A stretch of 64,000 nt of DNA from Flavobacterium psychrophilum (GTDB taxonomy: Bacteria > Bacteroidota > Bacteroidia > Flavobacteriales > Flavobacteriaceae). Position 1 is the stretch's first letter. Each line of letters begins with the position of its first letter. The stretch covers positions 62,001 to 126,000 of the forward strand of contig CAMAWT010000001.1 of NCBI GenBank assembly GCA_945862065.1. The letters run 5' to 3'. Below are positions 34,646-45,803 of the stretch, in pieces. The notes beneath the pieces were generated by a model. The model ran no database searches, was not told the origin of the DNA, and was given only the letters and a program-made list of their open reading frames with translations. The translations under genes and the position numbers were made by a program.

Positions 34646-36604
34646 TTAAAACTTAAAATTCATTCCTAATTTAAAGTTTCTACCTCTTGTTGAGTAACCA
34701 ATATTTTCAACAAAATCCGAATTAAAAATATTCTGAACGGTTAAGAATAAAGAAAGTCTGTTTGGTATCCAATCAAATGTGGATGTAAAGTGAACCAATT
34801 GATATTCTTTCAATTGAACTGCAACAGATTGATATGAATTTCCATCAAAATAAACATCGCTTCGAGCTGATGTGTATTGGTAACTTACATTTAGAAACAA
34901 TTTATTGGAAGTAAAATAATCTATCGAAGAATTGATTTTGTGTTTTGGAATTAATTTATCCAAAGCCTCATCAACTTCTGTAAAAGTATAATTAAAATAG
35001 TATTTAAATTTCTTGTCAAAAGTATATTTCAATTCAGTTTCAATACCTTTTGCGCTGTTGGATCCTTGAATATTTATATAATTGGAATCAAAAGTAATTG
35101 GATTGGTATAAAACCCAAAACTGTTTGTTTGGTTTCTATAAAATAAAACGGTGTTGAATTGCAATTTATTTTTAAAAGTATCCGTTTCAAACCCAATTTC
35201 TATTGTTTGATTTTGTTCTGGTGTTAGAGAATCATTTCCATATTCTGAAAACAATTGATATAAACTAGGTGTTACAAATGCCGTACTAAAAGAAGAAAGT
35301 AATTTAAATTGTTTTTGTGTGCCAAAATTATAGGAAGGATTGATGTTGTAAACCTTTTTCAATCCGTATTGACTATGATTATTCAAACGAATTCCTGAAT
35401 TAATATAAAGTCCTACTTTTGAATCCCAAACGCTTGTTGCATAAAAATCAATTAAATTAAATTTAGTGGTATTTTCTGAAATTATACCATAAGGAGTTTG
35501 ACTGTTCATATCAAAAAATTGATAATTTACACCCGTTATTAAGTCTAAATCGGAATTCACAGTATATTTATTAACTAAATCAAAATGTGCATTTCTAGAT
35601 TCATAATTAGAATTATCAATGCTATTTAAATAGGAATTAAATTCAAAATAATCTCTTTTACTATTCGAAAAACTGGCATTTAAAATAGTTTCACCATTCA
35701 AATATTTGAGTTTTGAAATGGTTCCGAATTTAGTTTGAGACGTTGAAGTTGTGTTAATTGAAGTATCATTTAATCCTGTATTATCAAATTGGGCATCATA
35801 ACCATTCTCAATTTGGTCTAAATTTGCAAAAAAATGAGTTGTTAATTTTGTACTGAATTTAATTCCGAATTTACCTCTGAAATTAATTTTTGAAAAACGA
35901 TCCCATTCATTATTTTGGTTGGATACTGATGCAATTTGAGACATACCGTTTGTTTCAATTCTATTTAAAGATGCTAAATAATCAATGGCTCCACTACTTC
36001 CATCTAGGGCAATAGATTGATTAAAATCGTGTCCTTTCAAATTGGTTTTTTCAGCAGTCGAATTGGATCCAAAAGCCATATTTACGGAACCTCGCAACGA
36101 TTTTTTACTCGATTTTTTTAATGTAATATTGATAACCGCTGTTGCTGCTCCCGTACCGTAAAGTGTACTTGAAGCTCCTTTCATGATTTCAATACTTTCA
36201 ATTTGATCCATAGCAATTAATCGTAAATCAAATTCAATGCTAATTCCCGAGGCGTCTGTAACTGGTGTACCGTCAACTAAAATAAGCACTTGTTGGTTTT
36301 TTCCACCTCGAATGTAGTAACCTAGATTTTTACCATTTGCAGATTGGCTCCCGTTAATTTCAACACCAGCAAGGCTGTTTAAAACCATTGGAAGTGATTG
36401 ACCAGCTCTTTTTTCCAATTCAGAAGCTGTGATTTTGGTAATTACTTTTCCAGATTTTTCTTTGCTTTGCGCAAATTTTGTGTCAGAAATAATTACCTCT
36501 TTTAACGAATTAATTGAATCTTTTTCTTTTTCTTTTTCTTGTGCACACAGCAACGAAGTACTAAACGCAAAAAATGCGCTTAAAACACTAATTTTTTTAA
36601 TCAT
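34646..36604 (-). CDS. btuB: TonB-dependent cobalamin receptor, BtuB-like
   Basis: An outer-membrane TonB-dependent receptor of 652 residues. A signal peptide (about 1-21) is followed by a plug domain at about 45-160 (LNSLAGVEINGSQSANGKNLGYYIRGG and MDQIESIEIMKGASSTLYGTGAATAVINI). The beta-barrel ends in a terminal Phe (FKLGMNFKF). Length and plug layout fit the BtuB group. Specificity is strongly supported by the cobalamin riboswitch in its leader, and a binding lipoprotein and BtuC-like permease lie divergently next to it. There is no CarboxypepD_reg-like N-terminal extension, unlike the receptor at 45868. Confidence 0.88.
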   Translation of the reverse strand: MIKKISVLSAFFAFSTSLLCAQEKEKEKDSINSLKEVIISDTKFAQSKEKSGKVITKITASELEKRAGQSLPMVLNSLAGVEINGSQSANGKNLGYYIRGGKNQQVLILVDGTPVTDASGISIEFDLRLIAMDQIESIEIMKGASSTLYGTGAATAVINITLKKSSKKSLRGSVNMAFGSNSTAEKTNLKGHDFNQSIALDGSSGAIDYLASLNRIETNGMSQIASVSNQNNEWDRFSKINFRGKFGIKFSTKLTTHFFANLDQIENGYDAQFDNTGLNDTSINTTSTSQTKFGTISKLKYLNGETILNASFSNSKRDYFEFNSYLNSIDNSNYESRNAHFDLVNKYTVNSDLDLITGVNYQFFDMNSQTPYGIISENTTKFNLIDFYATSVWDSKVGLYINSGIRLNNHSQYGLKKVYNINPSYNFGTQKQFKLLSSFSTAFVTPSLYQLFSEYGNDSLTPEQNQTIEIGFETDTFKNKLQFNTVLFYRNQTNSFGFYTNPITFDSNYINIQGSNSAKGIETELKYTFDKKFKYYFNYTFTEVDEALDKLIPKHKINSSIDYFTSNKLFLNVSYQYTSARSDVYFDGNSYQSVAVQLKEYQLVHFTSTFDWIPNRLSLFLTVQNIFNSDFVENIGYSTRGRNFKLGMNFKF

Positions 36605-36697
36605 TTTAAATATAAAAATGTTTTTACAATAAGGGAGAAAAGCATAGAAATACCCATACCCAAACCTTTTTTTCCCGAAAGTTTGTTACTCAATGTA

Positions 36698-36838
36698 AAA
36701 GGCAGGTCTCCTGGCTTGCGTCTTGTTGTGCACCTTCTCACCAGCCGTGGCTGACAATGGCATGTAGATAACAACAAGCTAATTAGCATACAGTTGCGGG
36801 TACAGCTCAGGCTTTTCACCTGATTCCCTTTTAATGTA
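36698..36838 (-). promoter_or_regulatory. Cobalamin riboswitch in the btuB leader
   Basis: On the minus strand the conserved cobalamin-aptamer blocks appear in order. First GGGAATCAGGTGAAA, then CCTGAGCTGTACCCGCAACTG, then GCCA...GTCAGCCACGGCTGG (stem), and last the B12 box AAGCCAGGAGACCTGCC (36701-36716). This is a complete class-I-like AdoCbl aptamer between its promoter and the btuB start 94 bases on. Binding of cobalamin is expected to switch off receptor expression. Confidence 0.93.
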
Positions 36839-36873
36839 AATTATATAAAAATAATTCACAACCAAATACATTG

Positions 36874-36881
36874 CAAAACTA
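36874..36881 (-). promoter_or_regulatory. Promoter -7 box of the riboswitch/btuB transcript (TAGTTTTG)
   Basis: A perfect TAnnTTTG on the minus strand about 35 bases before the aptamer begins, which fits a transcript starting just ahead of the riboswitch. Confidence 0.6.
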
Positions 36882-36933
36882 AACAAATATTTAATGATTC
36901 TTAATAAATAATCCAATTTAAAAAACAAAGTTC

Positions 36934-36941
36934 TATTTTTG
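36934..36941 (+). promoter_or_regulatory. Promoter -7 box of the btuF-like gene (TATTTTTG)
   Basis: A perfect TAnnTTTG only ten bases before the GTG start of the btuF-like gene. The implied leader is about five bases. Confidence 0.5.
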
Positions 36942-36951
36942 TAAAAAAAAC

Positions 36952-38088
36952 GTGAAACCATACCTCCAAGTTTGTTTACTTTTAATGAGTGTTTTGATGA
37001 TCCAATGTAAAAAGGAAGGTCAATCAACATCACCTTTAAAAATAAATAATACCATAAAATATGCAACTGTATTTTCGTTAGAAAAGCACAAAGGTTACAG
37101 TGTTTTGACAGTTAGTAATCCTTGGCCAAATGCAACTAAAAAATTTACATATATTTTAAAAAGTAAAAATGGTAATATCCCAAATACTGTTAGTGAAAAT
37201 GCCATAATTATTCCAATTCCAATTAAAAAAATTGTGGTTACTTCTACCACACATATTCCGTCTCTTGAGATGCTTGGAGTTGAAAATTCATTGGTTGGCT
37301 TTCCTAATTTAGATTATATTTCATCTGAAAAAATTAGAACCTTAATCCATCAAAATAAAATTACTGAGTTGGGAAATAATCAATCGTTAAATATTGAAAA
37401 ACTGCTCGATATACAACCCGATGTAATTATTGGATATGGATTGGATAATTCGAACCCGATTTTAACAAATGTGGAAAAAAGTGGATTAAAGATAATGTTT
37501 AATGGCGATTGGAACGAGCAAAATCCTTTGGGAAAAGCGGAATGGATCAAGTTTTTTGGAGCTTTGTATGATAAGTCTGATTTAGCAGATGAAATTTTTA
37601 CTAAAATCGAAAAAGAGTATTTAACAACTTTACATTTACTTCAAAAAACAACCAAAAAACCAACCGTTTTAGCTGGTGATATTTATGAAGATAAATGGTA
37701 CCTTCCGCAAGGCGACAGTTGGGCGGCAAGGTATTTAAATGATGCTAAAGGAGACTATTTATGGAAACATACAAAAGGCACAGGAAGTTTGGGCTTGTCT
37801 TTTGAAACTGTTTTTGAACGCGGTAAAAATGCAGATATTTGGATTACTTCTGGCCAATTTTCATCATTAAATGAAATGACAGAATCCAATGCACATTACA
37901 ATCAATTTAAAGCTTTTAAAACAAAAAATGTATTTTCATTTAATAGAAAAAAAGGTGAAAAAGGAGGCGATTTGTATTATGAATTAGCACCCAACAGACC
38001 CGATATTGTAATAAAAGATATTGTTAAAATATTACACCCAAATTTACTTAAAGAATATAAACCATATTTTTTAGAAAAACTTAAATAA
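36952..38088 (+). CDS. btuF: Cobalamin/iron-type ABC substrate-binding lipoprotein, BtuF-like
   Basis: A binding protein of 378 residues. The GTG start gives a lipoprotein signal with lipobox LMIQC (Cys19) after MKPYLQVCLLLMSV. It should be anchored on the periplasmic side of the inner membrane. The mature part is the class III (BtuF/FepB) fold: KIVVTSTTHIPSLEMLGVENSLVG, NIEKLLDIQPDVIIGYG, then a long alpha spacer and a second lobe. Cobalamin as substrate is inferred from the facing riboswitch-controlled receptor and the BtuC-like permease seven bases downstream. A heme or siderophore binder is the alternative. No riboswitch is seen on this strand. Confidence 0.82.
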   Translation: MKPYLQVCLLLMSVLMIQCKKEGQSTSPLKINNTIKYATVFSLEKHKGYSVLTVSNPWPNATKKFTYILKSKNGNIPNTVSENAIIIPIPIKKIVVTSTTHIPSLEMLGVENSLVGFPNLDYISSEKIRTLIHQNKITELGNNQSLNIEKLLDIQPDVIIGYGLDNSNPILTNVEKSGLKIMFNGDWNEQNPLGKAEWIKFFGALYDKSDLADEIFTKIEKEYLTTLHLLQKTTKKPTVLAGDIYEDKWYLPQGDSWAARYLNDAKGDYLWKHTKGTGSLGLSFETVFERGKNADIWITSGQFSSLNEMTESNAHYNQFKAFKTKNVFSFNRKKGEKGGDLYYELAPNRPDIVIKDIVKILHPNLLKEYKPYFLEKLK

Positions 38089-38094
38089 ACATTC

Positions 38095-39120
38095 TTGAAA
38101 AATAAAAATCAAATAACATTCCTGTTTTTGTGTCTCGCTTTGATAGGATCCTTAATATTGGATTTGTCATTCGGACAAGTATCAATTCCTATTAAGGATG
38201 TTTTTAACACTATTTTTTCAAGTAATACAACCCATACAACATGGGATTATATAATTTTGAATTTTAGAATTCCAAAAGCAATAACTGCAATTCTTGTAGG
38301 TATTGGACTTTCTATAAGTGGTTTATTGATGCAAACTTTATTCAGAAATCCGCTGGCGGGTCCTTATGTTTTGGGACTTAGCTCAGGGTCAAGTTTAGGG
38401 GTCGCATTCGTAATTTTAGGTTCGGCTTATTTGCCACTTTCTTTCAATTGGATCCTTTTATCAAATTACAGCATCGTTTTAGCGTCTTGTTTGGGCAGCT
38501 TACTTGTATTAGGATTGGTTCTTTTAGCCATTAAAAAACTTAGAGACACTTCCATGGTTTTAATTGTAGGATTAATGTTTAGTAGTTTTTCTGGCGCTTT
38601 TATTAATATTTTAAGTTCTTTTAGTTCTGCAGAACAACTTCAAAAATACACTTTTTGGAGCATGGGAAGCATTGGGAATTTAACAAAATCACAATTAATA
38701 ATTTTATTGATTTGTATAATTGCGGGTATTATAATTAGTTTAATATCAATAAAATCGCTAGATGCCATGTTGTTAGGTGAAAACTATGCAAAAAGTATCG
38801 GCATCAATATTTCAAAATCTCGAATGTTAATCATCATTGCTACAGCTATTTTTTCGGGAAGTATCACAGCATTTGCAGGTCCGATTGCTTTTGTAGGATT
38901 AGCTGTACCTCACATGGCAAAATTACTTTTACAAACTAGCAATCATAAAATATTATTTATTTCTACCATTATGATAGGATCAATTACCATGCTTCTTTGT
39001 GATTTAATTTCGCAAATGCCTGGTGCCAATTTTACACTTCCAATCAATGCCGTAACATCCATTTTAGGAGCGCCCATCGTTATATGGTTAATTACTAATA
39101 GAAAGTTTTATAAAAATTAA
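38095..39120 (+). CDS. btuC: FecCD/BtuC-family ABC permease
   Basis: An inner-membrane permease of 341 residues with about ten helices. Landmarks are FRIPKAITAILVGIGLSISGLLMQTLFRNPLAGPYVLGLSSGSSLG (the family's conserved N-terminal region) and FAGPIAFVGLAVPHMAKLL (ATPase-contact loop). The C-terminal segment PGANFTLPINAVTSILGAPIVIWLI is also typical. The start is a TTG at 38095, six bases after the btuF-like stop. No ATP-binding BtuD gene follows, so the ATPase must be encoded elsewhere. Substrate is inferred to be cobalamin from context. Confidence 0.85.
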   Translation: MKNKNQITFLFLCLALIGSLILDLSFGQVSIPIKDVFNTIFSSNTTHTTWDYIILNFRIPKAITAILVGIGLSISGLLMQTLFRNPLAGPYVLGLSSGSSLGVAFVILGSAYLPLSFNWILLSNYSIVLASCLGSLLVLGLVLLAIKKLRDTSMVLIVGLMFSSFSGAFINILSSFSSAEQLQKYTFWSMGSIGNLTKSQLIILLICIIAGIIISLISIKSLDAMLLGENYAKSIGINISKSRMLIIIATAIFSGSITAFAGPIAFVGLAVPHMAKLLLQTSNHKILFISTIMIGSITMLLCDLISQMPGANFTLPINAVTSILGAPIVIWLITNRKFYKN

Positions 39121-39283
39121 ATATACTACTTCTAGTCTAAATTATTCATTTTTAACAATCCACTTGTACAATCAAATCTGTTGTATAAATCAACTTAACA
39201 TTATTTTATTTTTAACATCAAACAACATTAATTCAATAATATAAGTATAACATTGAATTAACAAGATTTGAAAAAAAATGCGC

Positions 39284-39372
39284 CAAATTTGCAGTGTTAG
39301 TTAGTTACAAAATAAAGTTTGGTTGGTTAGTCTTAAAAATGTCAAATGGTAAACCGTTTGACATTTTTTTTA
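39284..39372 (+). ncRNA. Candidate small RNA or 3' leader ending in a terminator
   Basis: The gap 39121-39369 has no ORF. CAAATTTG (39284-39291) is one base off TAnnTTTG. It is followed by a GTTAG/GGTTGGTTAG-rich stretch of about 45 bases, then a strong hairpin and T run. This could encode a transcript of about 75 bases. The hairpin may simply be the terminator of the convergent hydrolase gene, and the promoter match is imperfect. Confidence 0.25.
39336..39372. terminator. Bidirectional terminator downstream of btuC and the hydrolase
   Basis: AAAATGTCAAATGG pairs with CCGTTTGACATTTT around TAAA to give a 14-bp stem (one T-G pair). It is followed by seven T on the + strand and, read on the minus strand, by TTTTTAAG. 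It reaches the stop codon of the hydrolase gene. Confidence 0.85.
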
Positions 39373-40152
39373 TGAATTAAATCTAAGAAAATCAAGTACT
39401 TTTTTATTAAAAATAGCGGCTTGTTCAACATTTACAACATGGCCAGAATTTTCAACAACACATAAAATAGAACTTTTAGAATGACTTGCCACCACTTTCC
39501 TAACAGAAGGTAAAAACATATAATCTTCAGCTCCCATGATGTAAAAAGTTGGAATATTCAATTCTACTTGTCGAAACCATCTCAAAACAGGATTAATTTC
39601 AGCGGTTAGTTTAAACCATTTGATGAATTCTTTTTGATATAATTTTTTGGCCTCCGTAATAAATAAAATCCGAGATTGTTTGTGATTTTTATTGGGCATA
39701 ATTACAAAGGCAAACAAACGATACAACAATAAATAGGGCAAAATATATTTAAATACATTTCCGAAAATCATTAATATTTGCGAACGAAAATTCATTTTTA
39801 AAATAGCCCCGCCCATAGTCATGCTTTGCAATCGGTTTGGATACATTTCAGCTAATTGACGAATTAAAATGGTGCCAAGTGAAATTCCAACAAAATGTGA
39901 TTTTTCTATTTTAAGATAATCCAAAACTTCCAAAATATCATTTGCTAATCCAGAAAAAGTATACTTTTTTCTAACTTGTTTAAAGGTGTTTTGAGAGGCG
40001 CCATGCCCTCTTAAATCTAATAACAAAACGTTGTATTCCTTCTGAAAGTCACGAATTTGTTTGAACCAAATGGAAGAGCTTCCACCCGCTCCATGAACAA
40101 ATGTAACCCATTGTTTACTGTCTTTATTTTCGTAAATAGTGTAGTTTATCAA
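39370..40152 (-). CDS. Alpha/beta-fold hydrolase
   Basis: A cytoplasmic hydrolase of 260 residues. The oxyanion motif is FVHGAGGSSSIWF. The nucleophile elbow is VGISLGT (Ser of Gly-x-Ser-x-Gly). The acid Asp is in YIMGAEDYMF and the final catalytic His is in NSGHVVNVEQ. The triad is complete. Substrate is unknown; the family includes esterases, epoxide hydrolases and C-C hydrolases. It lies 41 bases from pyrF on the same strand. Confidence 0.88.
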   Translation of the reverse strand: MINYTIYENKDSKQWVTFVHGAGGSSSIWFKQIRDFQKEYNVLLLDLRGHGASQNTFKQVRKKYTFSGLANDILEVLDYLKIEKSHFVGISLGTILIRQLAEMYPNRLQSMTMGGAILKMNFRSQILMIFGNVFKYILPYLLLYRLFAFVIMPNKNHKQSRILFITEAKKLYQKEFIKWFKLTAEINPVLRWFRQVELNIPTFYIMGAEDYMFLPSVRKVVASHSKSSILCVVENSGHVVNVEQAAIFNKKVLDFLRFNS

Positions 40153-40192
40153 AAGAATTGTTTTTTGTAAAAGTAATTAAAAAAAAAGCATG

Positions 40193-41005
40193 TTATCCTA
40201 AAATTTGTTGCATCTCTAATTGTATATTTCGAGCTTCTTCTCTTGCTTTGATAACAAAATTAGACTCTTTTGAAGCATAAATAATCCCTCTTGAAGAATT
40301 TATTAATAATCCAACATTCGATGTTAATCCATATTTACAAACTTCCTGAAGGCTTCCTCCTTGTACACCAACACCTGGAACTAATAAAAAACTAGTTGGA
40401 ACAATTTTTCTTATTTCTGTAAAATATTCCGCTTTTGTAGCGCCTACAACATACATTAAATTGTCCGCATTTTTCCATTGCTTAGAGGTTTCCAAAACGG
40501 TTTTGTAAAGTTCCATTCCATTGCAATCTTTCGTCTGAAAATCGAAGGCACCTTCATTTGAGGTTAATGCCAACATGATGGTGTGTTTGTTTTCAAATGC
40601 TAAAAAAGGTTCTACAGAATCTTTTCCCATGTAGGGCGCAACAGTTACCGAATCAAATTGTAAATCTTCGAAAAAAGCTTTGGCATACATGGTTGATGTA
40701 TTTCCAATATCACCTCTTTTTGCGTCTGCAATAGTGAATATTTCGGGATGATTTTGGTTTATATATTCAATTGTTTTTTGAAGCGATTGCCAACCCTTGA
40801 TACCATATGCTTCGTAAAAAGCAGTATTTGGTTTGTAGGCAACACACAAATCGTGGGTTGCATCAATAATGGCTTTGTTAAATTCGAAAATAGGATCTTC
40901 TAATTCTAAAAGAAAAGTAGGAATTTTATCCAAATCAACATCCAATCCGATACAAAGAAAGGATTTTTTTGCTTTTATTTGCTCAATAAGTTGTTGTGTT
41001 GTCAT
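40193..41005 (-). CDS. pyrF: Orotidine 5'-phosphate decarboxylase
   Basis: Last step of UMP synthesis. At 270 residues it is of the longer PyrF type 2 subfamily. The active-site Asp-Lys-Asp array reads [15 protein letters not shown]. The substrate phosphate loop is in [11 protein letters not shown]-terminal [14 protein letters not shown] is the family start. Cytoplasmic. It lies between prfA and the hydrolase on the same strand, but a terminator at 41019-41055 separates it from prfA. Confidence 0.95.
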   Translation of the reverse strand: MTTQQLIEQIKAKKSFLCIGLDVDLDKIPTFLLELEDPIFEFNKAIIDATHDLCVAYKPNTAFYEAYGIKGWQSLQKTIEYINQNHPEIFTIADAKRGDIGNTSTMYAKAFFEDLQFDSVTVAPYMGKDSVEPFLAFENKHTIMLALTSNEGAFDFQTKDCNGMELYKTVLETSKQWKNADNLMYVVGATKAEYFTEIRKIVPTSFLLVPGVGVQGGSLQEVCKYGLTSNVGLLINSSRGIIYASKESNFVIKAREEARNIQLEMQQILG

Positions 41006-41018
41006 TGCTTTATTTTTA

Positions 41019-41055
41019 AAAAAAATGCCAAACTAATTTATTTTAGGTTGGCATA
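41019..41055 (-). terminator. Terminator of prfA
   Basis: On the minus strand ATGCCAACC and GTTTGGCAT pair around an AT-rich loop and run into eight T residues. It lies about 22 bases past the prfA stop. Confidence 0.8.
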
Positions 41056-41076
41056 TATTTAGTAATCAAAAGTAAA

Positions 41077-42150
41077 TTAAAAAACTTCACTTTCTTTTAA
41101 TTTTTCCATATTGTTTACAAGTTGCAACTCATCAACAAATTTCTGAATTTTTCCATTCATAACCCCATCCATATCAAAAACATCCAAACCAATTCGGTGA
41201 TCGGTTACACGTCCTTGTGAATAATTATAGGTTCTAATTTTTGCTGACCGGTCGCCAGAACTTACTTGAGACGAACGTTTTGTAGCATCTTCAATTTGTT
41301 TTTTGGCCAATTCCATTTCATACAAACGTGAACGTAAAACAGTTAATGCTTTGTCTTTATTCTTGTGCTGCGATTTTTGATCCTGACATTGAGCTACCAA
41401 TCCAGTTGGAATATGCGTTAATCGAACTGCCGATTTTGTAGTATTTACCGACTGACCACCTGGACCCGACGAACAGAAAAAATCAACACGAACTTCATTC
41501 ATATCTATTTGAACATCAAACTCTTCTGCTTCTGGCAAAACCATAACCGTTGCCGCAGATGTGTGTACTCGTCCTTGGGTTTCGGTTTGAGGCACACGTT
41601 GCACGCGATGAACACCAGCTTCAAACTTCAAAGTTCCATACACATCTTCGCCAGTTACTTCAAAAATAACTTCTTTAAATCCGCCCGAAGTTCCTTCATT
41701 CATATCCACAACAGAAGTTCGCCATCCTTTGCTTTCACAATATTTGGTGTACATTCGAAATAAATCGCCAGCAAAAATACTTGCTTCATCGCCACCTGTA
41801 CCAGCTCGAACCTCAACCATTACATTCTTTGCATCTTCTGGGTCTTTCGGAATCAATAAAAATTTAATCTCATCCTCTAACAATGGTAGTCTATCTTTGG
41901 CTTCATCCAATTGCATTTTTGCCATTTCAACCATTTCTGCGTCGCTACCGTCTGAAATTATTTCGTTGGCTTCCTCTATATTTGCAGTAACTGTTATCAA
42001 CTCTTCACGTTTTTCCATAAGGTCTTTCAACCCTTTATATTCTTGATTGAGTTGCACATAACGCTTTTGATCTGAAATAACATCGGGTTGAATAATCAAA
42101 TCCGAAATCTCATCGAAACGCTGTTTTACATATTGAAGTCTTTCTAACAT
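41077..42150 (-). CDS. prfA: Peptide chain release factor 1
   Basis: Recognises UAA and UAG stop codons and triggers peptide release. At 357 residues it is the normal length. The catalytic GGQ is at 231-233 ([12 protein letters not shown]). The anticodon-like tripeptide of RF1 is in the PxT form, Pro187-Gln-Thr189 ([10 protein letters not shown]). This identifies RF1 rather than RF2, whose motif is [20 protein letters not shown] is the conserved domain 2 start. Cytoplasmic; single gene with its own promoter box and terminator. Confidence 0.97.
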   Translation of the reverse strand: MLERLQYVKQRFDEISDLIIQPDVISDQKRYVQLNQEYKGLKDLMEKREELITVTANIEEANEIISDGSDAEMVEMAKMQLDEAKDRLPLLEDEIKFLLIPKDPEDAKNVMVEVRAGTGGDEASIFAGDLFRMYTKYCESKGWRTSVVDMNEGTSGGFKEVIFEVTGEDVYGTLKFEAGVHRVQRVPQTETQGRVHTSAATVMVLPEAEEFDVQIDMNEVRVDFFCSSGPGGQSVNTTKSAVRLTHIPTGLVAQCQDQKSQHKNKDKALTVLRSRLYEMELAKKQIEDATKRSSQVSSGDRSAKIRTYNYSQGRVTDHRIGLDVFDMDGVMNGKIQKFVDELQLVNNMEKLKESEVF

Positions 42151-42170
42151 AAGTAATCTTATTTGGAGTG

Positions 42171-42178
42171 CAAAATTA
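42171..42178 (-). promoter_or_regulatory. Promoter -7 box of prfA (TAATTTTG)
   Basis: A perfect TAnnTTTG on the minus strand, 21 bases upstream of the prfA start codon. Confidence 0.65.
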
Positions 42179-42305
42179 GTAAAAAGATTGCATAAATCTA
42201 AATTCGTTTTTGACTATTTTACACAAATTATTTTTAAGTGATTTTACCTATTAAAACAAATTAATTTACTTCCTTTTTTTAGTAATTTTACAAAAAATAA
42301 ATAGT

Positions 42306-42812
42306 ATGAAGACTTCAAAAATAATTTATACAGCATTACTAACCTTAATTTTGGCAACATCATGTGATAAATATGATGCAAACGGAAACTTAATTAAAGA
42401 TTATGACGAACTTGAAAAAGCCAGTTTTTTAATAGGCAATTGGCAAAAAACGGACAGTACTGGAACCCTTGAAGAAACCTGGAAAACCGAAAACGACAGT
42501 ACCTATTTGGCAACTTCTTATTTTGTTCAAAACAAAAAAGACACCCTTCACTATGAGCAAATTGAGTTGGTTGAAAACAACAAAAATCTAATCTATAAAG
42601 CAACGGTTAAAGGTGAAAACAACAACCAACCTATTGCATTTCAACTTACCGATGCTGATGATTCGCTTTTGGTTTTTGAAAATCCGAAACATGATTTTCC
42701 TCAAAAAATCACTTATAGACTACAAAAAAACAACACATTAAAAGCAACTATATCAGGAAATCAATTTGGGAAAGTTAAAACCGACAATTATATAATGGCT
42801 AAAGCAAATTGA
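42306..42812 (+). CDS. DUF6265-type lipoprotein
   Basis: A lipoprotein of 168 residues (lipobox LATSC, Cys20). It has a small barrel domain beginning ASFLIGNWQKTDSTGTLEETWKTEN, the pattern of DUF6265 proteins, and containing VFENPKHDFPQKITYRL. Function is unknown. It is probably exposed in the periplasm or on the outer membrane. The final codons are part of a 19-base tandem repeat (42808-42855), which makes the extreme C-terminus a recent expansion site. It is convergent with katG. Confidence 0.8.
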   Translation: MKTSKIIYTALLTLILATSCDKYDANGNLIKDYDELEKASFLIGNWQKTDSTGTLEETWKTENDSTYLATSYFVQNKKDTLHYEQIELVENNKNLIYKATVKGENNNQPIAFQLTDADDSLLVFENPKHDFPQKITYRLQKNNTLKATISGNQFGKVKTDNYIMAKAN

Positions 42813-42855
42813 AATTGATTTTTGATATTGAAATTGATTTTTGATATTGAAATAG
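42808..42855. repeat. Tandem repeat, 19-bp unit, 2.5 copies
   Basis: ATTGAAATTGATTTTTGAT occurs at 42808-42826 and 42827-42845, with a partial third copy. It overlaps the stop codon of the DUF6265 gene. Confidence 0.85.
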
Positions 42856-42875
42856 AAATTTAATCATATCTTTCG

Positions 42876-43020
42876 GGGTTTGCGTGAGGGATAGAAGCGA
42901 AAAGCCCACAGCAACCTGCAGCGCCAGCGAAGGGTTGCGAGGACTTATAGCGGATAGCCCGACCCCGTTTGTAGTGGATTGTCTTTTTTAGAAATATAAT
43001 CTAAACGGGGGCACGCCCAA
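42876..43020 (+). repeat. Interspersed hairpin element, copy C (composite)
   Basis: The core runs GGATAGAAGCGAAAAGCCCACAGC ... GCGAGGACTTATAGCGGATAGCCCGACC, nearly the reverse complement of copy G. It is followed by CCCCGTTTGTAGTGG and the complementary CTAAACGGGGG. It fills the gap between two convergent genes (DUF6265 and katG). Confidence 0.7.
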
Positions 43021-43062
43021 ATAATTTATTTTTAATATAAAATGTAATAATCATTTTTAACC

Positions 43063-43096
43063 AAAAAAGCCGTCCCAAAAATGAGACGGCTTTTGC
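43063..43096 (-). terminator. Terminator of katG
   Basis: On the minus strand AAAAGCCGTCTC pairs with GGGACGGCTTTT and is followed by a T run. It starts 17 bases past the katG stop. Confidence 0.85.
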
Positions 43097-43112
43097 TATT
43101 TAATAAAAACGT

Positions 43113-45437
<2,325 letters not shown>

Positions 45438-45560
45438 TTACTATTAGTTATTACAAATATGCAACAAATAAAAACCTCTTTAACAATAACTTAAATGAAA
45501 AAAACTATGTTAAAATAGATTTTTATTATTATTGTAAAAGTTAGTCATATCATTTTTAAG

Positions 45561-45703
45561 AAGCCAATCCAGCTTTACGTTTCAAGTCCTCGCCCAAAAA
45601 GGTTTTTTTGTAAGCCACAAAAGTAGCTTCTAAGGTCGCTCTTTTGTGTCAACAAAAAATACCTTTTTGGGCTGTGGGCTTTCCACTTCAATCTGGGCTA
45701 GAG
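45561..45703 (-). repeat. Interspersed hairpin element, copy D
   Basis: On the minus strand it starts CTAGCCCAGATTGAAGTGGA AAGCCC and ends CTTGAAACGTAAAGCTGGATTGGC. The inner arms (CAAAAAGGTATTTTTTG, CACAAAAGAGCGACC) pair with their complements. This copy is unusual in lying between two divergent genes, upstream of both katG and the receptor. Confidence 0.7.
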
Positions 45704-45803
45704 GTATACTTTTCATAAGAAGTATTTTTTTTGAATCAAAATACTATTTAACAATTGATTACAATTTAATAACTTTATTTATTAAGATTTAATCTAAATA
45801 AAC

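Noticed and set aside
41729-42046. 105-residue Ser-rich ORF opposite prfA
   Set aside because: Fully antisense to a conserved gene; composition is a codon mirror.
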